From NCBI RefSeq assembly GCF_902686445.1, contig NC_062224.1, positions 53,257,156 to 53,321,155 on the forward strand: a DNA stretch of 64,000 nt, given 5' to 3'. The position numbers were made by a program, and so were the translations under genes. The notes beneath the pieces were generated by a model. That model did no database searches and was not told the DNA's origin. It was given only the letters and a program-made list of their open reading frames with translations. This document shows, piece after piece, positions 47,817-60,840 of the stretch; the first letter of the stretch is position 1; the number at the start of each line of letters is the position of its first letter. The stretch comes from Sciurus carolinensis (Eukaryota; Chordata; Mammalia; Rodentia; Sciuridae).

Positions 47817-48028
47817 GTCAAGGGTTTTCACACCTCAACTTTTCTTTGGATGAAGAAATGGAAAAGAGGGACATTTTTGGGAAAGCAAAACAGGTAAGGA
47901 AGGTCCCAGAAGAAATCTGGGAAGTTGAAAATCTTTAATCAAATGACTCCTGGGATCCCAGTCCTGAGGCAGGAGAGATGAGAAAGTTTTAACCATGCTA
48001 TGGTTTGGGTAAGTCTCCTCAATGGGCT
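47817..48028. other. unassigned sequence
   Basis: No signal recognised. Confidence 0.3.
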
Positions 48029-48117
48029 CGTTTTTTTTGTGTGTGCTGGGAATTGGACCCAGGGCCTTCATACATGTGAGGCAAGCACTTTACCAACTGA
48101 GCTACATTCCCAGCCCA
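48029..48117 (-). mobile_element. ID SINE, antisense
   Basis: The plus strand reads T8, 'gtgctgggaattggacccag', 'ggccttcatacatgtgaggc', 'aagcactttaccaactgagc', 'tacattcccagccc': the complement of a complete ID unit with its tail on the left. Confidence 0.92.
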
Positions 48118-49038
48118 AAAGACCTGTGTTTTAAATGTATGGTTGTCAGCCCTTGGTACTATTGGCAGACTGTAATGCAGGCAGTAGGGTTCTTTGTCTT
48201 ACAAATTCAAGGAATGAAATCCACAGGCACAAGAGTGAGAGCAAAGTAATAGGATTTACTAGAAAAACAAAAGAAAGCAGAACTCCCAAAGGGGAGGGAC
48301 TCCAAGAAAGGAATGCCAAAGGGAGTCTGTTGTCTAGGGATTTTTAAAGGCATAGCTAATGGCCCAGCACAGTTGATTGGTGGTGTGAGGGATGCCATCA
48401 AGGACCAATTCAGCTCTTCAAACTCTGAGTTTAATAAACCAATCATAAATGCATAATTTCAATCCCTTATTTACATAATTAGGAGGACAGGTCCAACTGT
48501 GTAGTTAGACTCCTCTGTTGGGGAGAGGAAGCACTTCAGGTAAGGGTCTACTCTGTGGTTGGCTCTTGCTAGGGTAGGGGCAAGGGTAACTAAGGAAGGG
48601 TGGCTATGGTTGAAGCTGTGAGGAACAGAAATAGGTGTTCTAAATAAAGTGGAGTCACTGTGGTTTCATCTGTCAGTGAGTGGAAAGCCACAGGATGTTC
48701 TCACAGTATGATGCCTCCTTTCAGGTTGTTTTGATGTCCCCCTCCCTTCCTTTCCTTCTCCAGGGCCCTTACCCTGGCTGCCTAGGGAGACCTATCTTCC
48801 AGCCTCAGTCAAACCCTTAACAGGTGGCAGATAGTGGGAGAAAGTGGGGACATGCCCTCAAAGGGACTGTGGAACTCTTCCTCTTCCTTTATTCTTTGCA
48901 TCACAGTCACCATAAGGAAAGTAGCCCATTCCACCCAACACTCCCACCATGAAGTACTACCCACCACAGGTCCAAAAGTAATGGAGCCTATCAAACATGA
49001 TCGGAAACATCCAAATTGTGAGCCAAAATATACCTTTT
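48118..49038. other. unassigned sequence, possibly LTR-related
   Basis: About 900 bases of moderate GC just left of an ERV-type LTR. No gag, pol or env frame is seen. It contains 'gtttaataaaccaatcataa' at about 48430. It could be a second, older LTR or unique DNA. Confidence 0.3.
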
Positions 49039-49390
49039 TGTAAGGAATCCGGTCTCCCAACCACCTGTCAATCTGCGTTCCGCCCACCTCTCCCCTTACA
49101 GGAATTTCTGACCTCCCCATCACCTGTCCGCCTCTTACTTTACAGGAATTTCTGGCTTACGCTGCCTTAATCTTTCTGCCTCCCACTTTACATCCTAATA
49201 TGCTATTGGTTCCTCCGAGCCCTCGAGATTCCAATATCTGGGAGAGGCCACACACCATCTTGCTTTTTTTCTTTCCTTTTCCCCCACAGCGGACGTGAAT
49301 CTTCCGCATAAAATAAAGTCCCTTGTGTGAGATCTCGTGTCTGCGGAGCATTTTTCTGGGCATTATCGAGGAGCCACAACTGCCTCTAAC
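49039..49390 (+). mobile_element. ERV-type (gammaretrovirus-like) solo LTR
   Basis: Begins TGTAAGGAATCCGG. It has a U3 with three diverged direct repeats that each start aggaat and end cttac/tttac (49042-49098, 49101-49144, 49144-49191), then 'tgctattggttcctcc' (inverted CCAAT-type), then a polyadenylation signal in 'cataaaataaagtccc' (49307-49320), and an R/U5-like 'gtgtgagatctcgtgtctgc'. It ends near a TAACA or CCACA. This order is that of a class-I ERV LTR. No internal genes adjoin, so it is solo. The exact ends and the target duplication are uncertain. Confidence 0.65.
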
Positions 49391-50495
49391 ATCTTTCCTC
49401 TTTTTTATTTGATTGTATCATTTTTTATAGTAATAGAACACTGCCTAACACATCTGTATTACAAATTGATTCTAATATCCTTAACTTTCCCACATTTACA
49501 CTATTGTGAAGATACTAAGACTGAGGGAAAAGGGGGAGAAAGCTATGGAGCCTATCAGAGTCATCTTATTTCTTATAAAAATTCAGGAATATCTTAGTGT
49601 GGGTGTTAATATGTTAACAATTTCCTTATCTTGGCCATACATTAAAATATGACCCTTCAAAAAATATCCTCTTACCTGGAGGTTGACAAAATTCTCTGTA
49701 TAATAGAAATAATAATCAATATTTTATATTTTGTGGATGTAACAGTTTCTTTTGCACCTACTCAAGTCAATTATTGTGACACCCAAGTTCCCCCTGCCCA
49801 ATGATGAATGGGTCATGATATTTGAATGTAATAAAATGTTCATTTGTCACCAAAATAGTCTTCTATTTTAATCAGACATTTAAAAAATACTTAAAGTACT
49901 CTTGAATCTACAAGCTATACAAAAGTGGAATGGGCTGGATTTGTACCATGGGTAATAACTAGCAGACCTCTGCTTTAATTCAGAGGAGGGAATCTAATGG
50001 CAAAATTTGAGGGCACCATGACTGATAAGTTGGATAAATAAGGTATTTTAAGACTCTTCCATTTATACCATTATTTCAGGTCGCCTTCATGCTGATTCAG
50101 GCAGCCCTGAAATGTGATTCTGTGTCACATTTTATAACATTGTTAATAAAGGTCAAAGGTCTTGTGACAAAAGAAAGGTCATGAAACAACGTATACAACA
50201 CACCTAGCACATACCACATAATATAGTATGATAACAAGACAGGTGAAAGTGTTTTAAATTCTGCCAGTTCTCATCTATAGTTTTTCCACAAAATGGTATT
50301 TGTACCAAAAATGAAAAACAACAAAACAAATACCCCTCTGCATTTGAACCTAGGAAAAAATTTTAAAGAAGAAAGAAAAAGAGAAATTTGAGTTTCTCTA
50401 AACAACTCAGTTCTGAAGGACCTAACCAATAAAACAATGCTGTTATTAAACCTCATATTAATTAATAGGGTTTGCTTTACCACAGGAATTTCCTT
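49391..50495. other. unassigned AT-rich sequence
   Basis: Nothing recognised in 1.1 kb. Confidence 0.35.
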
Positions 50496-50805
50496 CCATT
50501 ACCTCCTCAGAGTTTAGCTCCATTTTAAATTTTATATTCTTCATAAACCCTTCCTTGTCTAAATCTTCTCTCATATTTGGATCCTGGGCATTCACTTATG
50601 GTAATTTTTATTTGACAATTATAGGCTAATTTATAGGGTTTTCTGGTGTTTTCTTAGATTGTTTTTTCCTCTTGAATACATAAGTGTGAATTCCTTGAGA
50701 ACCACAATCCTCTTCTAGTTTCTTGTGCTTTCTAGGTCCCTTATCATAATGTCTTATTCACAGTAAGAGTGACTCAATAAGTACCTGGTTAAAAGCAAAT
50801 GCAAG
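50496..50805 (+). mobile_element. L2 3' end
   Basis: 'cataaacccttccttgtcta', 'gtgtgaattccttgagaacc', 'catcctcttctag'-like text, 'atcataatgtcttattcaca' and 'gactcaataagtacctggtt' follow the L2 3' consensus order. Confidence 0.65.
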
Positions 50806-51116
50806 TAAAAGAACACATTTTTTTTACCTATTTTTCTTTGTGACTTCTCTATTCAATTTCTCCATTCTCTTAGAAGGAAAATTTCACTATCAGCATTCAT
50901 CTTGATTTAGATTTTTAAAATACACTTAAGAATTTTTTTTCTGACTTGGAATTTAAGAACTAGTTAACTCTTCTACATAGCCATTGATAACCCTTGACCA
51001 AAAGTATGGACTCTCCAGCATTCTGCTGAAATTAACTTAGTGATTTAAGAATCAAATCCAGGAAAAACTTTTAACAATGTGTTTCCCTGTAAAAATTCCC
51101 TGTAAAAATTCTTTCT
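50806..51116. other. unassigned AT-rich sequence
   Basis: Nothing recognised. Confidence 0.35.
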
Positions 51117-51117
51117 C

Positions 51118-51160
<43 letters not shown>
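51117..51160. repeat. (TC)n(AC)n compound microsatellite
   Basis: TC units followed directly by AC units. Confidence 0.97.
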
Positions 51161-51161
<1 letters not shown>

Positions 51162-51879
51162 CCAAGTAGTATTCATGTTTTAAACTTCTCTATTTTCTAA
51201 TTAGATCTTCATCATGAAGTAATAGAAAAAATGGCTCATTAGCTTAATACTCAAAGAATAAAACCAGAGGGTTAAATAGCATTACTAAAATCAAACAGAT
51301 AATTATGGTAGAACCCCAATTTTCTTTCATGTTCTTGACAACTGCAGCTATTTTGATTGCTTAGTTACAATTGCTTTCCATACTTTTTGCAAATTCTATT
51401 ATCCTAAACTATATTGTGGTATTGTAATGATGTGTACTGATATTTTCAAGCATTCTGAGTTGGATTCTTACCATGGACCAGGTTAATTAGATCCCTGAGC
51501 TTCAAAAGACTTCTAAAGATGCATCTGTAAAATGGGTATATAGTTGGAATAAACAAATCAACAATATCCATCACAATTTTACCTTACTTATTTTATTTTC
51601 TTGTGGATATTAACAAAATAAAATTCATTTCACTGCTGGGTTTTGATAAATGATCATGTGAAGTGAAGTTGGAAAACTGGATTTGGAAAACCTTGCTTCT
51701 TAAATGTATTATTTCAGTGTCATGCCATTCATTTTCATCTCCTTCCAATCTAGTCAGTTCTTTAGTTAGAAGAATTTTACTAATTAAGAAAAAGTCTCTT
51801 CTTTCCATGTCTAAGTTGGCTAAATACATTGATCCTTGTTCAATCTGAGTTGGAAGAGACATGAGATATACACTTAAAT
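51161..51879. other. unassigned AT-rich sequence
   Basis: Nothing recognised. The minus ORF 51862-51593 (89 codons) has no family resemblance. Confidence 0.35.
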
Positions 51880-54686
51880 CTTTAACTGTGCAATACAGTA
51901 TTAACTACAGAGATAACATTGTATAGCAGATCTCTAGAACAAATTCATCTTGCATAATTGAGATCTTATACCTAATGATCAGCATATCCTCATCTCCTCC
52001 TGGCCCCTGTCACCAGCAAGTACCACTCCACTTTCTAATTCTATGTGTTTGACTACATCAGATACCTCAGGTAAATGGACTCATGTAATCTTGGTCCTGG
52101 ACTGGGTAATTTCACTTGTACTCAAGTTTCATACACATTGTCACATATTTTAGTATTCCTTCCTTTTCTAAGGTTAATATTTTGCAGCATTTATACAGCA
52201 TATTTTCTTAATTTATTCAATTTACAATGGACATTAGATGTTTTCCAGGTCTTGGCTATTGTGAATAGTGCTGCAGCAAACCCTGGAATACTAATATCAC
52301 TTGAGATTCTTCTGATTTCATTCCTTTGTATTTATACCCAAAGTGGGAATTCTGAATCATATGGTAGCTCTATTTTTAATGTTTTGAAGAATCTCCATAC
52401 TGCTTTCCACAGTGACTACTACACCATTTATCATTCCCACTTACAATGTACAGTAGGTTTCAATTTTTCTAGATCCTTACCAACATTTTGTCTTTTGTTT
52501 CTTGATCATGGTCATTCTAACAGTGTGAAATAATTTCTCATTTTGCCATTAATTTGCATTTTCCTGGTTATTACTGTTCTTCATCATCTTTTCCATGTGT
52601 ATGTCTTCTTTGGAGAAATATCTATTCAGGTTCCTAACCCATTTTTTAAGAATCATTTTTTGTTTAATTTGTTTTATTTTCATGCCAGTGAATGTGAGAA
52701 TTCCTTATATATTTTGGATATTAACTCCTTACTTGATAAGTGGATTGCAAATATTTTCTTCCAAAACACCCGTTGCTTTTCTACTTTGTGTATTATTTCC
52801 TTTGTTGTGAGAAAGAGTTTTCATTTAATGTAGTTCCATTTACCTATTTTACTTTTGTTATCTGTATTTCTGGGGTCACAACTATGAAATTATTGTGAGA
52901 TTAATATCACAAAGCTCTTTCACATGCTTTCTTCTGGATGTTTGAGATTTCTGGTCTGCCTTTTAGGTCTTCAATTGATTTTGAATATGGCACAAGACAG
53001 TAATACACTTTCATCATTTTGTACATAGTTATCCAGTTTTCCCAGTATCATTTGTTGAAGACACTATTCTTTATTCATTGAATATTTTTGGAAACTTTAT
53101 CAAAAATAAGTTGAGTATAAATATGGGGATTGATTTCTGGGTTTTCTATTCTAGACCATTGGTTGATATGTCTATTTTAATGCCACTACCATGCTATTTA
53201 ATTATTATATCCTTGTAATATATGCTGAAGTTAGGAAAAGTTCTTTGTTCTTCTTGTTTGAGACTATTTTATCCTTTTAGGGTCCTTAGAGGATCTACAG
53301 AAATTTTAGTGCTGTTTTACTATTTTTGTAAAATAAATCATAGGGATAGCAATAAATCTATAGATCACTTTGGTTAGTGTGAGCACTTTAACAGGTCTTC
53401 CAATCCACGAATAAAGGATTTTTCCTTTATTCCTTTCCATTTGTTTGATTTTTCTTTAATTTCTTTCATCAATGTTTTTATACTTTTTAGCGTAAAATTC
53501 TTTCACCTCTTAAAGTTTATTACTAAGTATTTTATTGTTTTTGGTGCTATTGTAAATGGGATTGTTTTTCTGATTTCCTATTTGTTATCAGTATATACAA
53601 ACAATGAATTTTGCATCCTACAACTTTACTGAATTCATCTATTAATTCAATCATTTTTGATGGCACCTTAAAGTTTTCTATATATAAGATTATGTCATTT
53701 GCATGCAGTGATAATTTTGCTTCTCCCTATTTGACTTGGATATCTTTTACAAGTGCCTAATTGCACTCAATAGAAATTTGATTACTATGTTAAATAGAAG
53801 TGGTAAGTGCAGACATACATTGCTATAGATCCTACAAAAAAGCCTTTTAGTTTTTCATCATTGTGTATGATATGACCCATGGGCTTTTAAAATTTAACCT
53901 TTATAATTTTGAGGCAATTTCTCTAGTCCTAGTTTGTTTAGAGTTTTGCTCATGAAAGTTTGTCAAATTTTGTCAAATGTTTTTTCCATATCTGTTGAGA
54001 TTATCATATGATTTTTATCCTTTATTTTGTTCAAGGAATGTATCATATTAATTGATGATATATTTAACCTTCCTTGTATCTCAGAAATAAATCTCACTTG
54101 GCCATGTGTATGATCTTTAAATATGCTATTAAATTTCACTTATTAAGGCTTCTTGAAAAATTTTAAATATATGTTCATCAGGATTATTGGCCTGTAGTTC
54201 TCCTTTCCTTTGTAGTGTCTTTGACTTTGGTGTTAGGATAATTCTGGCCACATCAGATCACTTTGGAAGTGTTTCCTCCTCTTCTATTTCTTGGAAAAGT
54301 TTGAGCAGGATTAGATTTAATTCTTTTTAAAATATTTGGTAGAGTTTATCAGTGAAGCTACCTGGTCCTGAACTTTTCTTCATTGAAATGTTTTTGATGA
54401 TTGGTTCAACCTCATTACTGACAGACCTGTTCAGGTTTTCTATTTCTTCATAATTCAGTCTTGGTAGGCTGGGTTTCTAGTAAAGTATCCATTTGTTCTA
54501 GATTATCCAACTCTTTGGTGTATAATCGTCCATAATATTCTCATTATCCTTTTCATTGTAGCAGCATCAGTTAAATTATCTCCTCTGTCATTCTGATTTT
54601 ATTTGAGACTTTTCTCTCTTCTGCTTTGTTCCTTAGCCTAGATAAAGATCTGTTAATTTTGCTTATTTTTTCAAAAAACAATTCTT
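51880..54686 (-). mobile_element. old near-full-length L1 (L1M-type), 3' part, antisense
   Basis: Complements of the L1 3'UTR ('agatctctagaacaaattca', 'gtgtttgactacatcagata') lead into ORF2 C-terminal and RT regions ('ttggctattgtgaatagtgc', 'tatcatttgttgaagacact', 'gctacctggtcctgaacttt'). Frames are thoroughly broken. The element is interrupted at 54686 by a TLE5 retrocopy and resumes at 55965. Landmarks are more diverged than in the L1 at 41187. Confidence 0.88.
54673..54686. repeat. left target-site duplication of the TLE5 retrocopy
   Basis: aaaaaacaattctt matches the right copy aaaaaacccaattctt (55965-55980) except for two extra c. Confidence 0.75.
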
Positions 54687-55964
54687 GAGGAAGCGGTCGC
54701 GACAGGGCAAGGAGGCTGCGGTCGGGGAGCTGGGGATGGCCGCCTGGCGCCTGGAGCAGCCAGAGCCTGAAGCACAGTCAGGAAGCAGCGTGCCTCCCGC
54801 GTGCCTGACATGATGTTTCCACAAAGCCGGCTCGTCGCACCTACCCCAGCAGCTCAAGTTCACCACCTCGGACTCCTGCGACCCCATAAAAGACGAGTTC
54901 CAGTTCCTGCAGGCCCAGTACCATAGCCTGAAGCTGGAGTGTGACAAGCTGGCCAGTGAGAAGTCTGAGTGCAGCGTCATTATGTGATGTACTGCGAGAT
55001 GTCCTAGGGCCTGAACATCGAGATGCACAAGCAGGCTGAAATCGTCAAGAGACTCAATGGCATCTGTGCCCAGGTCCTGCCCTACCTGTCCCAGGAGCAC
55101 CAGCAGCAGGTCTTGGGAGCTATGGAGAGGGCCAAGCATGTCACTGCGCCTGAGCTCAACTCCATCATCCGACAGCAGCTCCAGGCGCACTGGCTGTCCA
55201 GCTCCAGGCCCTGGCGCTGCCCCTGACGTCCCTGCCAGTAGGGCTGCAGCCCGGGTCGCTGCCGGCCCTGAGCGCAGGCACCCGCCTGCTGTCACTGGGC
55301 GCTGGGCTCCCAGGCGCACCTCTCTAAGGACGAGAACGGCCACGACGGGGACGCCCACCAGGAGGACGACGGACGGGGAGCAGTCGGATTAGCTGTGACT
55401 GGCCGGCCGGGGAGGGTGGAAGGAGACACCGGGGGACAGACCGGGACGCACAGTGCAACTGTGTGGCCGGCGTAGCTCGGGACCGCCAGGCTCCGCGGTA
55501 TTTAGGGTCGCGCCGGCTGGGGCCCGGGCCCTGCGGCACAGCCCCCTGACTTTGCTCCCGGCCAGCCCGGCCTCTTTCCTCCCCCGCAGCCTGAACAGGT
55601 GACACCTGCCCAGGTGGGCCATGCGGAGGGATGGAGGACAACCCGGGGACCAAGTCCGCGGGAGCAGAACCTCGAGAAACCCCACACTGCCAGCACTCCC
55701 CTCCAGTACACGCCGCCGCCGCCCACCCTGGCACTGCGTGCGACCCCTCGCAGCCGGGCACCCGAGTGACCCAGGACCTACCTGCTCCTCCTCCGCCTAA
55801 GCCTCCCGGTCAGTTGCAGAGGCCCCCAGCCACCTGGTCCCCTCCCTTGGCCCATGAGGGGGCGAAGCGCAGAGAGTTTAGCTGGACACGCAGGGTGTGG
55901 GGGCGACCCACGATTTCCCTTCTCCCCTTCCTAAATAAAGATGAGGGTACAAACAAACAAACAG
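54687..55964 (+). pseudogene. TLE5: processed pseudogene of TLE5 (AES, amino-terminal enhancer of split)
   Basis: The parent is a short Groucho/TLE-family nuclear corepressor that consists of the Q tetramerisation and GP domains. The ATG at 54810 opens MMFPQSR; then come [54 protein letters not shown] and [32 protein letters not shown] (the Q domain), the GP-like segment and a C-terminal acidic tail with its stop at 55390-55392. There are no introns. A deletion after codon 7, frame changes and stops (near 54985 and 55224) disrupt it; the longest piece is 55023-55226. The 3'UTR is GC-rich, with AATAAA at 55934-55939 followed by a CAAA/A tail. It is inserted plus-strand inside a minus-strand L1, with a short flanking duplication. 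Confidence 0.95.
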
Positions 55965-58900
55965 AAAAAACCCAATTCTTAAGTTTCATTGATTCTTTCT
56001 GTTTTTGTTTTTGTTTTGTTTTCCCCTATTCTCTATTTTGTTTATTTCTGGGCTAATCTTTATTCTTTCTTTCTGCAACTGTAACCTTAGTTTCTTCTTC
56101 TCTATTTCCTTATAGTGTGAGATGAGGTAATTTAGATATTTTTTCTCTTTTAAATAGCAATTTTCACTATAATAATTCCTACATACTGTGCTTGCTACAT
56201 TAGTTGTAGTATGCTATATTTTTGTTTTTGTTAGTCTCAAATATTTTTAATTTTCCTTTTGATATCATTTTTGATCCTTTGTTCAAACGTGTCAATTTCC
56301 ACACATTTTTAAAGTTTCCAGTTTTCATTCAACTATTGATATCTACTTTCATTACATTATGTTCAGAAGGGGTACCTGTTGTGACTTCAGTCTTCTCAAA
56401 TTAGTTGACTTGTTTTTTGATCTAATACAAGATCTATTCTTCAGAATGTTCCTTGTGTATTCTTTAGAAGAATGTGTATTCTACTGCTCTTGGGCGGAAT
56501 GTGAGATCCATTTGTCCTACAGTGCTGTTCAACTCTGCTTTGCTGTTACCATTTTTGCTGATTATTATTTCAATATAGTTGTTCTATCTATTATTGAAAA
56601 TGGAACTTTTAAAGTCTCATAATATTATTGTATTGCTAGCTACTCCTACTAGTTCTGATAATATTTGTTTCAAATGATTAAGTGCTCTGATATTTGGGTA
56701 CATACAGTATTTGTAATTTGTATATCTTCCTGGTAAATCAACACCTTTTTCATTGCATAAAGTACTTTGTATATTTTAAGAGTTGTGATTTGAGCCTATT
56801 TTATTGGATGCAACTATAGCCCACTCACCTCTCTCTTTTAGTTGCCATTTGTATGGAATATCTTTTCCATCTCTTCACTATTAGTCTATATGTGTTATTA
56901 TATCTAAAGTGAGTTTCTTATGGATAGCATACAGTTGTATCTTGTTTTAATTTCATCCATTCAATTGCTCTTTTATGATTGGGGAGTTTAATCCACTTAC
57001 TTTGAAGAATTATTTCCATTTTATTAATGGTTTTCATTTATCTTATAGTTCTTTTGCCCCTCTTTGTTTCTCTGCTGTCCTTTATGTTTTATTGATGTTT
57101 TATATTGATGTGCTTTGATTTCTTTGTGTGTGTACGTGTGTGTGTGTAAATTCTATAGGTATTTCCTTTGTTGCTACCATAAGGCTTGTATAAAAGATCT
57201 TGTTATAATACTGCACTTTAAGATTGATATCAGCTTTAATCATACATGAAAATTCTACATTTTTACAACTGCCTTCCCACTAACATGTTGGTTATAGTTG
57301 TTTGTATTTCTTGTATCTTTTGAAATTATATAATACAATAATGCAGTCTTCTGTGTTTTTCTATATATTTACTTTAACAATGAGTTTTATACTTTCTTAT
57401 ACTACCTTGTCTTTGTTTTTAGGGTTTCTTGTAATGCATGTCTAGTGATGATAAAATACTTCAGTTTTTATTTGTCTGACAATGTCTCTATCTCTTCTTC
57501 ATTTTTTGAAGGAGAGTTTTTTCAGTAATAGTATTCTTAACTAGAAGTTTATTTTGTCCCTTTCAGAATTTGAGATATCTTCCACTCTCTGATGTCCATA
57601 GAAAAATCTGCTATTTTCATGTAAGTTTCCATTTACAAAACAAGTTGCTTTTCTTTCTGCATTCAAAATTCTCTTTTGTCTTTAATTTTGAAAATTTTAG
57701 TATAATGTGTCTCAGTATTGATTTATTTGTATACATTTTAATTGAATTTACTAATGGAATGGGATGCCCCTTTTGTTCCACAGATTTAGGAAATTTTCAG
57801 TGTACACTTTCTGGTCCTTTCCCTTCTTCTGACCCTTTCACAATGTATATGAAATTGATGGTATCTAATAAATCCCTGTAGCTTTCTTCATTTTTTTTTT
57901 TTTGTTATTTTTTAAGTTACCCTTCACTCCTCTGACTGAATAATTTCTGATGACCAGGCCTGAGGTTCATTGAACCTTTATTTTGCTTAACTTAGTCTGC
58001 TAATGAAGACCTCTAGTGATATTTTTTTTTAGTTCAGTTAGTATATTCTTAAGTTCAAGAATCTTGGCACTTTTAAATATTTTCTTTATCTTTGTTGAGA
58101 TTCTCATTTTGCTCATGAATTTTTCTGCTTACTTTTGTGTACATATTTTTGGCACTTATTTTGAATTCTCTGTCAAGCAAATCCTACTTCTTTTGGGTCA
58201 GTCTCTAGAAATTTGCTTTTTCCCTTTTGGGGAACATATTTCTTATTTCTTCATTTTCCTTGATTCCTTAATGATACCTTACACAATAGACAAAACAGCC
58301 ATCTCTATCAGTCTTCACAGACTAGCCTCATATAGGAGAGGACCCTCATCAAATCAGTTTGGCCAGAGATTCTAGGTGCCTACCCAAACTTTCTGCAGTC
58401 CAATCCACTTTTTTTTTCTTTGTAGTCCCAAGATATTTAGGGTATACTGGATCCTATTTAGAGTTAGTGAATTCTTTAATATCAAATGATACTGAAGTCC
58501 AGTATTTTCTCAGGAAGCCCTCAGAAAACTTGGATCACTGGACATTCTGTCCAACTCTTTCTCTCCCCAGAGAGAAGTTGAGATCTGGGAGTTTTGTTTG
58601 TTTGCTTGTTTTGTTTTTTTGCCTCTTCACTCTTTGCTGAGTCAGGGGAAAGGGTCATGGACACTAGATGCACGTTAATTCAAATAACCATCTTTCTTCT
58701 CAGTGACCTCCAGTTGGTGATCCCGTCAGTGCTAGAAGCAGATTGAACAGGATGCAAGTCCTCTTGCTAGTCCCAGGAAAAGTTGGATCATTGGACATGT
58801 GTTGTAACTCTTCCCTACCTCCCAGAAGAAACTTGTAAATTTAACATTCACCAACTCTGTGTTGATGTTGATCTGGGGGAGAGGATGTGAGGCTATTGCA

Positions 58901-59312
58901 CCTACTAACTTATACTATTATCTCTGGCCCCAGACAACTAGATTTTGCCAGGTTACATAAACACTCTGAAATGGCTGAAAAATAAGCCAGTCTTTGTGGT
59001 AGCCCTCAGAAAGTCTGAGGCCTTAGACACGTAGTCTATGGCTTTCCCTCTCTAAATAGAAGCCAGAGGCTAATGTTTACCTGCCAATTATATGGAACAA
59101 TACTGGAGAGTGGGTGGGGATTATGCGAGAAAGTGTTTCAAATTTCCTCACCAGCTTGGATGTATAAGTTTCATACACACCTAGAGTGTAGGAATCTTTC
59201 AACTACTTTTTGGATTTCTTGTGAAAGAATTTTTCTATTACTATTGACTGGTGTGCTCAAGGGGGAAGGAAGGTCCAGGGTTTCTTATTCTGCCATCTTC
59301 CTGATATCCCAT
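55965..59312 (-). mobile_element. old near-full-length L1 (L1M-type), 5' part, antisense
   Basis: Resumes the interrupted ORF2 ('aagtttcattgattctttct'), then reads back through the endonuclease and ORF1 regions ('ttccactctctgatgtccat', 'aggaaattttcagtgtacac') to a 5'UTR ('ggccagagattctaggtgcc', 'agtctgaggccttagacacg'). It ends at 'ttattctgccatcttcctga', the complement of the L1 5' terminus motif (AAGATGGCAGAATAA). With the 3' part, and without the TLE5 insert, the element is about 6.15 kb, so it inserted essentially full length. Many plus-strand ORFs here are antisense shadows. Confidence 0.88.
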
Positions 59313-59392
59313 TATAATTTTAAATGCAGACATATTTCGATTTATCAGTTGCACTTTATTATTTGTTTCTATGTACACATCTTGTTATGGTG

Positions 59393-59813
59393 TGAGGTGT
59401 CCCCAAAAAGCTCATGTGTGAGACAATGCAAGAAGGTTCAGAGAAGAAATGATTGGGTTACAAGAACCTTAACCCAATCAGTGGATTAATCACCTGATGG
59501 GATTAATTGAATGGTAAACTGAAGGAAGGTTGGGTGTGGCTGGAGGAGGTAGGGCATTGGGGGTGTGGCTTTGGAGTATATATTTGTATCTGGTGAGTGA
59601 AGTCTCTCTGCTTCCTGATCACCGTGTGAGCTGCTTCCCTCTGCCATACTCTTCCACAATGATGTTCAGCCTCACCTTGAGTCCGGAGGAATGGACCTGG
59701 CTGTCTATGGATTGAGACCTCTGAAACCATGAGCCTCCAGATAAACTTTCCCTCCTCTAAGATTTTGCTGGTCGGTCTTTTTGTCACAGTGGTGAAAAAA
59801 ACTGACTAAAACA
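59393..59813 (+). mobile_element. MaLR-type solo LTR
   Basis: Starts tgttatggtgtgaggtgtcc and ends actgactaaaaca (TG...CA). It contains 'gtgtgagacaatgcaagaag', 'gaaatgattgggttacaaga' and 'ctctgaaaccatgagcctcc'. Same layout as the LTR inside the duplicated block but in the opposite orientation and without the nested insertion. No matching 5-bp target duplication found. Confidence 0.82.
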
Positions 59814-60740
59814 ACACTAATCAAAATACTTAAGATACCTGAAGTGTAACATACATTACCATATAATTTACAGTAGGAAAAATATGGAACAATGAATATG
59901 TACATCAGTAGAAAAATTGTTAAACTAAATATATTGTTTTCAAAAAGCATTATGTTGTGATGAGATAGGATTATATAGGCTGATATTGAAATTTTTCTGA
60001 TTTATTAATTAATAGTCCAAAATCCATGTACAGTTTGGTGTAAATAGTTCAATTGCATTTAGAAATATAAAAGGACGTTGCACATACAGATTTATACAAA
60101 CATATTATTTTCATTTTGCCTAAGGATGCATATAAAATCATTACCTATGGTAATGTTTGAAAATGATTTTGAGGTGAGATTACTTCATCTTTTCATTTAC
60201 TGCTTCTTTTGTACTATGTGCCTAATATATATATACCCAATATATACATATTGTGAATTTTAGGTCTGAATTTACAGCAGGGTTTGGTAATTAGCAGACG
60301 TTCAACAAGTGCCCAATCTTTTCACTTTGTCTTGTCACAAAATACCAAACTCCTCTACATCATTTTTTAAAATATTTCTTCCATGAAAGTTGATGCATGA
60401 CAATCTATATTGTTATTCTGTTTTTAATTTGGGCGTACAATATATTGTTTTATATTCCAGATTGATTTGAAGTAAAAAAAAAATTATTAAAATTTTTTTC
60501 TCTTAAAGTATCTTCCAGTTTAAATTAGAGCATATATTAAATGCAGGAATTTAAAAAATAGTCTCACTGATTATTATTTCTTTAGGTAAAACACAAAGTT
60601 GCTACCAATGATTCTAATGCTGTCTGACAAAGTTTACTTTCTAATATCCCAGTTAATAAAAAATAAGAATGTTTTCACCAAAACCACGGTGAAAGAGAAG
60701 AAAGTAGAAGAGAAGAATGGAAAACCCTCTCTTCTTGGGA
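59814..60740. other. unassigned AT-rich sequence up to the gap
   Basis: No repeat or gene recognised. The 115-codon frame that crosses the gap is an artefact of Ns. Confidence 0.35.
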
Positions 60741-60840
60741 NNNNNNNNNNNNNNNNNNNNNNNNNNNNNNNNNNNNNNNNNNNNNNNNNNNNNNNNNNNN
60801 NNNNNNNNNNNNNNNNNNNNNNNNNNNNNNNNNNNNNNNN
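60741..60840. other. assembly gap, 100 Ns
   Basis: Exactly 100 undefined bases, the usual placeholder for a gap of unknown size. The right edge starts abruptly inside the duplicated block. Confidence 0.99.

Noticed and set aside
52075..53632. Several plus-strand ORFs rich in Phe, Leu and Ser
   Set aside because: They are antisense readings of the old L1 on the minus strand.
54663..55358. 231-codon minus-strand ORF
   Set aside because: Complement of the TLE5 pseudogene, which accounts for the sequence on the plus strand.
57570..58640. Plus-strand ORFs of 93-119 codons
   Set aside because: Antisense shadows of the L1 ORF1 and 5'UTR.
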